Origin: Candidatus Gastranaerophilales bacterium | GTDB lineage: Bacteria; Cyanobacteriota; Vampirovibrionia; Gastranaerophilales; Gastranaerophilaceae | Length of the DNA: 53,563 nucleotides | Direction of reading: 5' to 3' | Assembly: GCA_944324165.1 (NCBI GenBank) | Contig: CALUVG010000015.1 | Location: forward strand, 1-53,563 | The notes under the pieces: generated by a model | What the model was told of the DNA's origin: nothing | Databases searched by the model: none | Seen by the model: the letters and a program-made list of their open reading frames with translations, nothing else | Position numbers and translations under genes: made by a program | Part shown: positions 52,369-53,563 of the stretch, in pieces | How the letters are laid out: each line of letters begins with the position of its first letter | Numbering within the stretch: position 1 is the first letter of the stretch

Positions 52369-53563
52369 CTGTCTCTCTCTCCTCTACTATATTTTTGTAA
52401 ATACCTACACTGTATTTCTTGCAATATCTTTTTAATTCTTTCATAATTACGTTCGATAACAAGAACACTGCTATTAAGTTTGGCACAGCCAAGAATAAAG
52501 TAAATGCATCAGATAGATTAATTATACTCTTAAAATTCATGGCAGAGCCGATAATTATGAATAAACAATATATAACCTGAAAAGTTCTTGTTGTCAATTT
52601 TGTTTCGCCAAATAAAAAATTCCAGCTTTTAATTCCGTAGTAAGAGCCGCATAACATTGTGGAAATAACAAAGCAGCTAGCCATAAAAGTCAATAATAAC
52701 GGGAAAAACGGACATACTGTTGCAAAAGCTTTGGAGGTCAATTCAATACCTGCAAGCTGCCCCTGTGTTTGTAAATAAACGCCGGACACGACAATGACAA
52801 AGGCAGTTGCAGATCCTACAATCACTGTATCTACAAACGGCTGGAGCATGGCAATAAACGCCTGTGCAACAGGTTTACTAGTTTTCACTGCCGAAAATGC
52901 AATTGGAGCTGTACCAAGTCCTGATTCATTTGCAAACATTGCACGTCTAAAGCCCCATAACATGCAGGCAAAAGCGCCGCCCTGTAATGCTTGCGGCTTA
53001 AATGCCTCTTTTACAATTAATGCAATTGTATGAGGAACATGCCCGATATTGATAAGACAGATTATAAATGCAGATGCAACATACAAACTGCACATTACAG
53101 GAGTGACTTTTGAGGTGAATTTTCCTATGGCTTTAATTCCGCCGATAATTGTAAAATAGGTGATTATTGCAACAATAAGTCCTAAAAGCCAGCTTTGATT
53201 GGCAAAAAAGCTTTTGTCTCCGCCTGTAACTTCTGTTATTTGAGCGGTCATTGCATTTATTTGAAACAAATTCCAGCCGCCAATCATGGCAAAAACGCAG
53301 CATATAGCATAAATTTTGGCCAGATAAGGTGCAAATGGAGCAATATATTTACCTTTTAATCCGCCTAAAATATAATACATCGGTCCGCCAGCAACAGTTC
53401 CGTCTTCATTAATCTTTCGAAATTTAATTCCAAGAAGAACTTCTGCAAATTTTAACGCCATTGAAAAGAAACCGGCTAATATCATCCAGAAGATAACCCC
53501 TGGTCCGCCTATTGATACAGCAGCCGCAGAACCAGCGACATTTCCTATTCCGGCGGAAGCGGA
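52328..53563 (-). CDS. Alanine/sodium symporter (AGCS family), 5' end outside window
   Basis: The frame is open to the window edge. The residues before the first internal Met read SASAGIGNVAGSAAAVSIGG and PGVIFW, so the N-terminus is outside. The visible 411 or so residues are mostly membrane segments, with family phrases GGPMYYI, FFSMALKFAEVLLGIKFR, NESGLGTAPIAFSAV and GSYYGIKSWNFLFGE. AGCS proteins import alanine or glycine with Na+. The charged C-terminus (ERETDEERMSGDSK) overlaps the glycosylase start by 41 bases. With the Na+-pumping decarboxylase this fits a sodium-driven cell. Confidence 0.93.
   Translation of the reverse strand, partial: SASAGIGNVAGSAAAVSIGGPGVIFWMILAGFFSMALKFAEVLLGIKFRKINEDGTVAGGPMYYILGGLKGKYIAPFAPYLAKIYAICCVFAMIGGWNLFQINAMTAQITEVTGGDKSFFANQSWLLGLIVAIITYFTIIGGIKAIGKFTSKVTPVMCSLYVASAFIICLINIGHVPHTIALIVKEAFKPQALQGGAFACMLWGFRRAMFANESGLGTAPIAFSAVKTSKPVAQAFIAMLQPFVDTVIVGSATAFVIVVSGVYLQTQGQLAGIELTSKAFATVCPFFPLLLTFMASCFVISTMLCGSYYGIKSWNFLFGETKLTTRTFQVIYCLFIIIGSAMNFKSIINLSDAFTLFLAVPNLIAVFLLSNVIMKELKRYCKKYSVGIYKNIVEERETDEERMSGDSKTKV

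Overview
The window looks like a chromosomal segment of a non-photosynthetic relative of Cyanobacteria, most likely Candidatus Melainabacteria/Vampirovibrionia, order Gastranaerophilales, a gut-type anaerobe. The reasons are a low G+C sequence, an F0F1 ATP synthase cluster in cyanobacterial order (a, c, b', b, delta, alpha, gamma, with separate b and b' genes and no beta or epsilon), a cyanobacterial-style GlgC and FtsZ, several prepilin-like proteins with the AFTLAEVLITLAIIGVVAA-type N-terminus, and many large lineage-specific proteins. The assignment is inferred from gene content; no search was run.

Layout. 1-1,130: a partial tRNA-Thr(GGU), tRNA-Thr(UGU), a small DUF486-like membrane protein, a recombinase 3' remnant, and tRNA-Gly(GCC) with an 18-bp duplicate of its 3' end. 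1.1-2.4 kb: an XRE regulator divergent from a prepilin-like gene, with a perfect palindrome in the shared promoter. 2.6-7.2 kb: grpE, dnaJ, a secreted beta-propeller protein, an O-methyltransferase and NAD kinase, all on the plus strand. 7.4-8.6 kb: ftsZ. 8.7-12.7 kb (minus): glgC and a purM-purN-purD operon. 13.2-17.2 kb (minus): birA, oadG, oadA, oadB, a biotin-dependent Na+-pumping decarboxylase with its own biotin ligase. 17.3-22.2 kb (plus): the ATP synthase operon. 22.2-29 kb: a hydrolase, a second XRE regulator, two paralogous lineage-specific membrane proteins, and a secreted protein built of internal repeats. 28.3-34.3 kb (minus): gatB, a SIS-domain isomerase, a WecG-like glycosyltransferase, half a transketolase, a prepilin-like protein, YhcH and a GNAT acetyltransferase.

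34.5-45.1 kb (plus) is the most unusual part. A roughly 2,200-residue protein carries a RelA/SpoT-type synthetase signature, a long helical middle, an intact HD phosphohydrolase signature and a C-terminus that resembles ADP-ribosyltransferases. A small companion gene and a 1,169-residue AsmA-like protein follow. 45.1-47.4 kb is repeat-rich: a 14-G tract, a prepilin gene whose leader is encoded by three consecutive perfect hairpins, an array of palindromes, and a GC-rich stretch of GNRA-looped hairpins with no credible gene. 47.4-53.6 kb (minus): mtnA, a membrane protein, ruvC, rpsA, ispH, a family-4 uracil-DNA glycosylase and a truncated Na+/alanine symporter.

The energy genes suggest fermentative life. 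Oxaloacetate or pyruvate carboxyl chemistry pumps Na+, while the ATP synthase c subunit lacks the usual Na+ ligands and so looks H+-coupled. An AsmA-like protein and secreted pilin-like proteins imply a diderm envelope. Four lineage-specific proteins share a short N-terminal polar leader ending in an F-x-G type motif, a possible unrecognised sorting or interaction tag.
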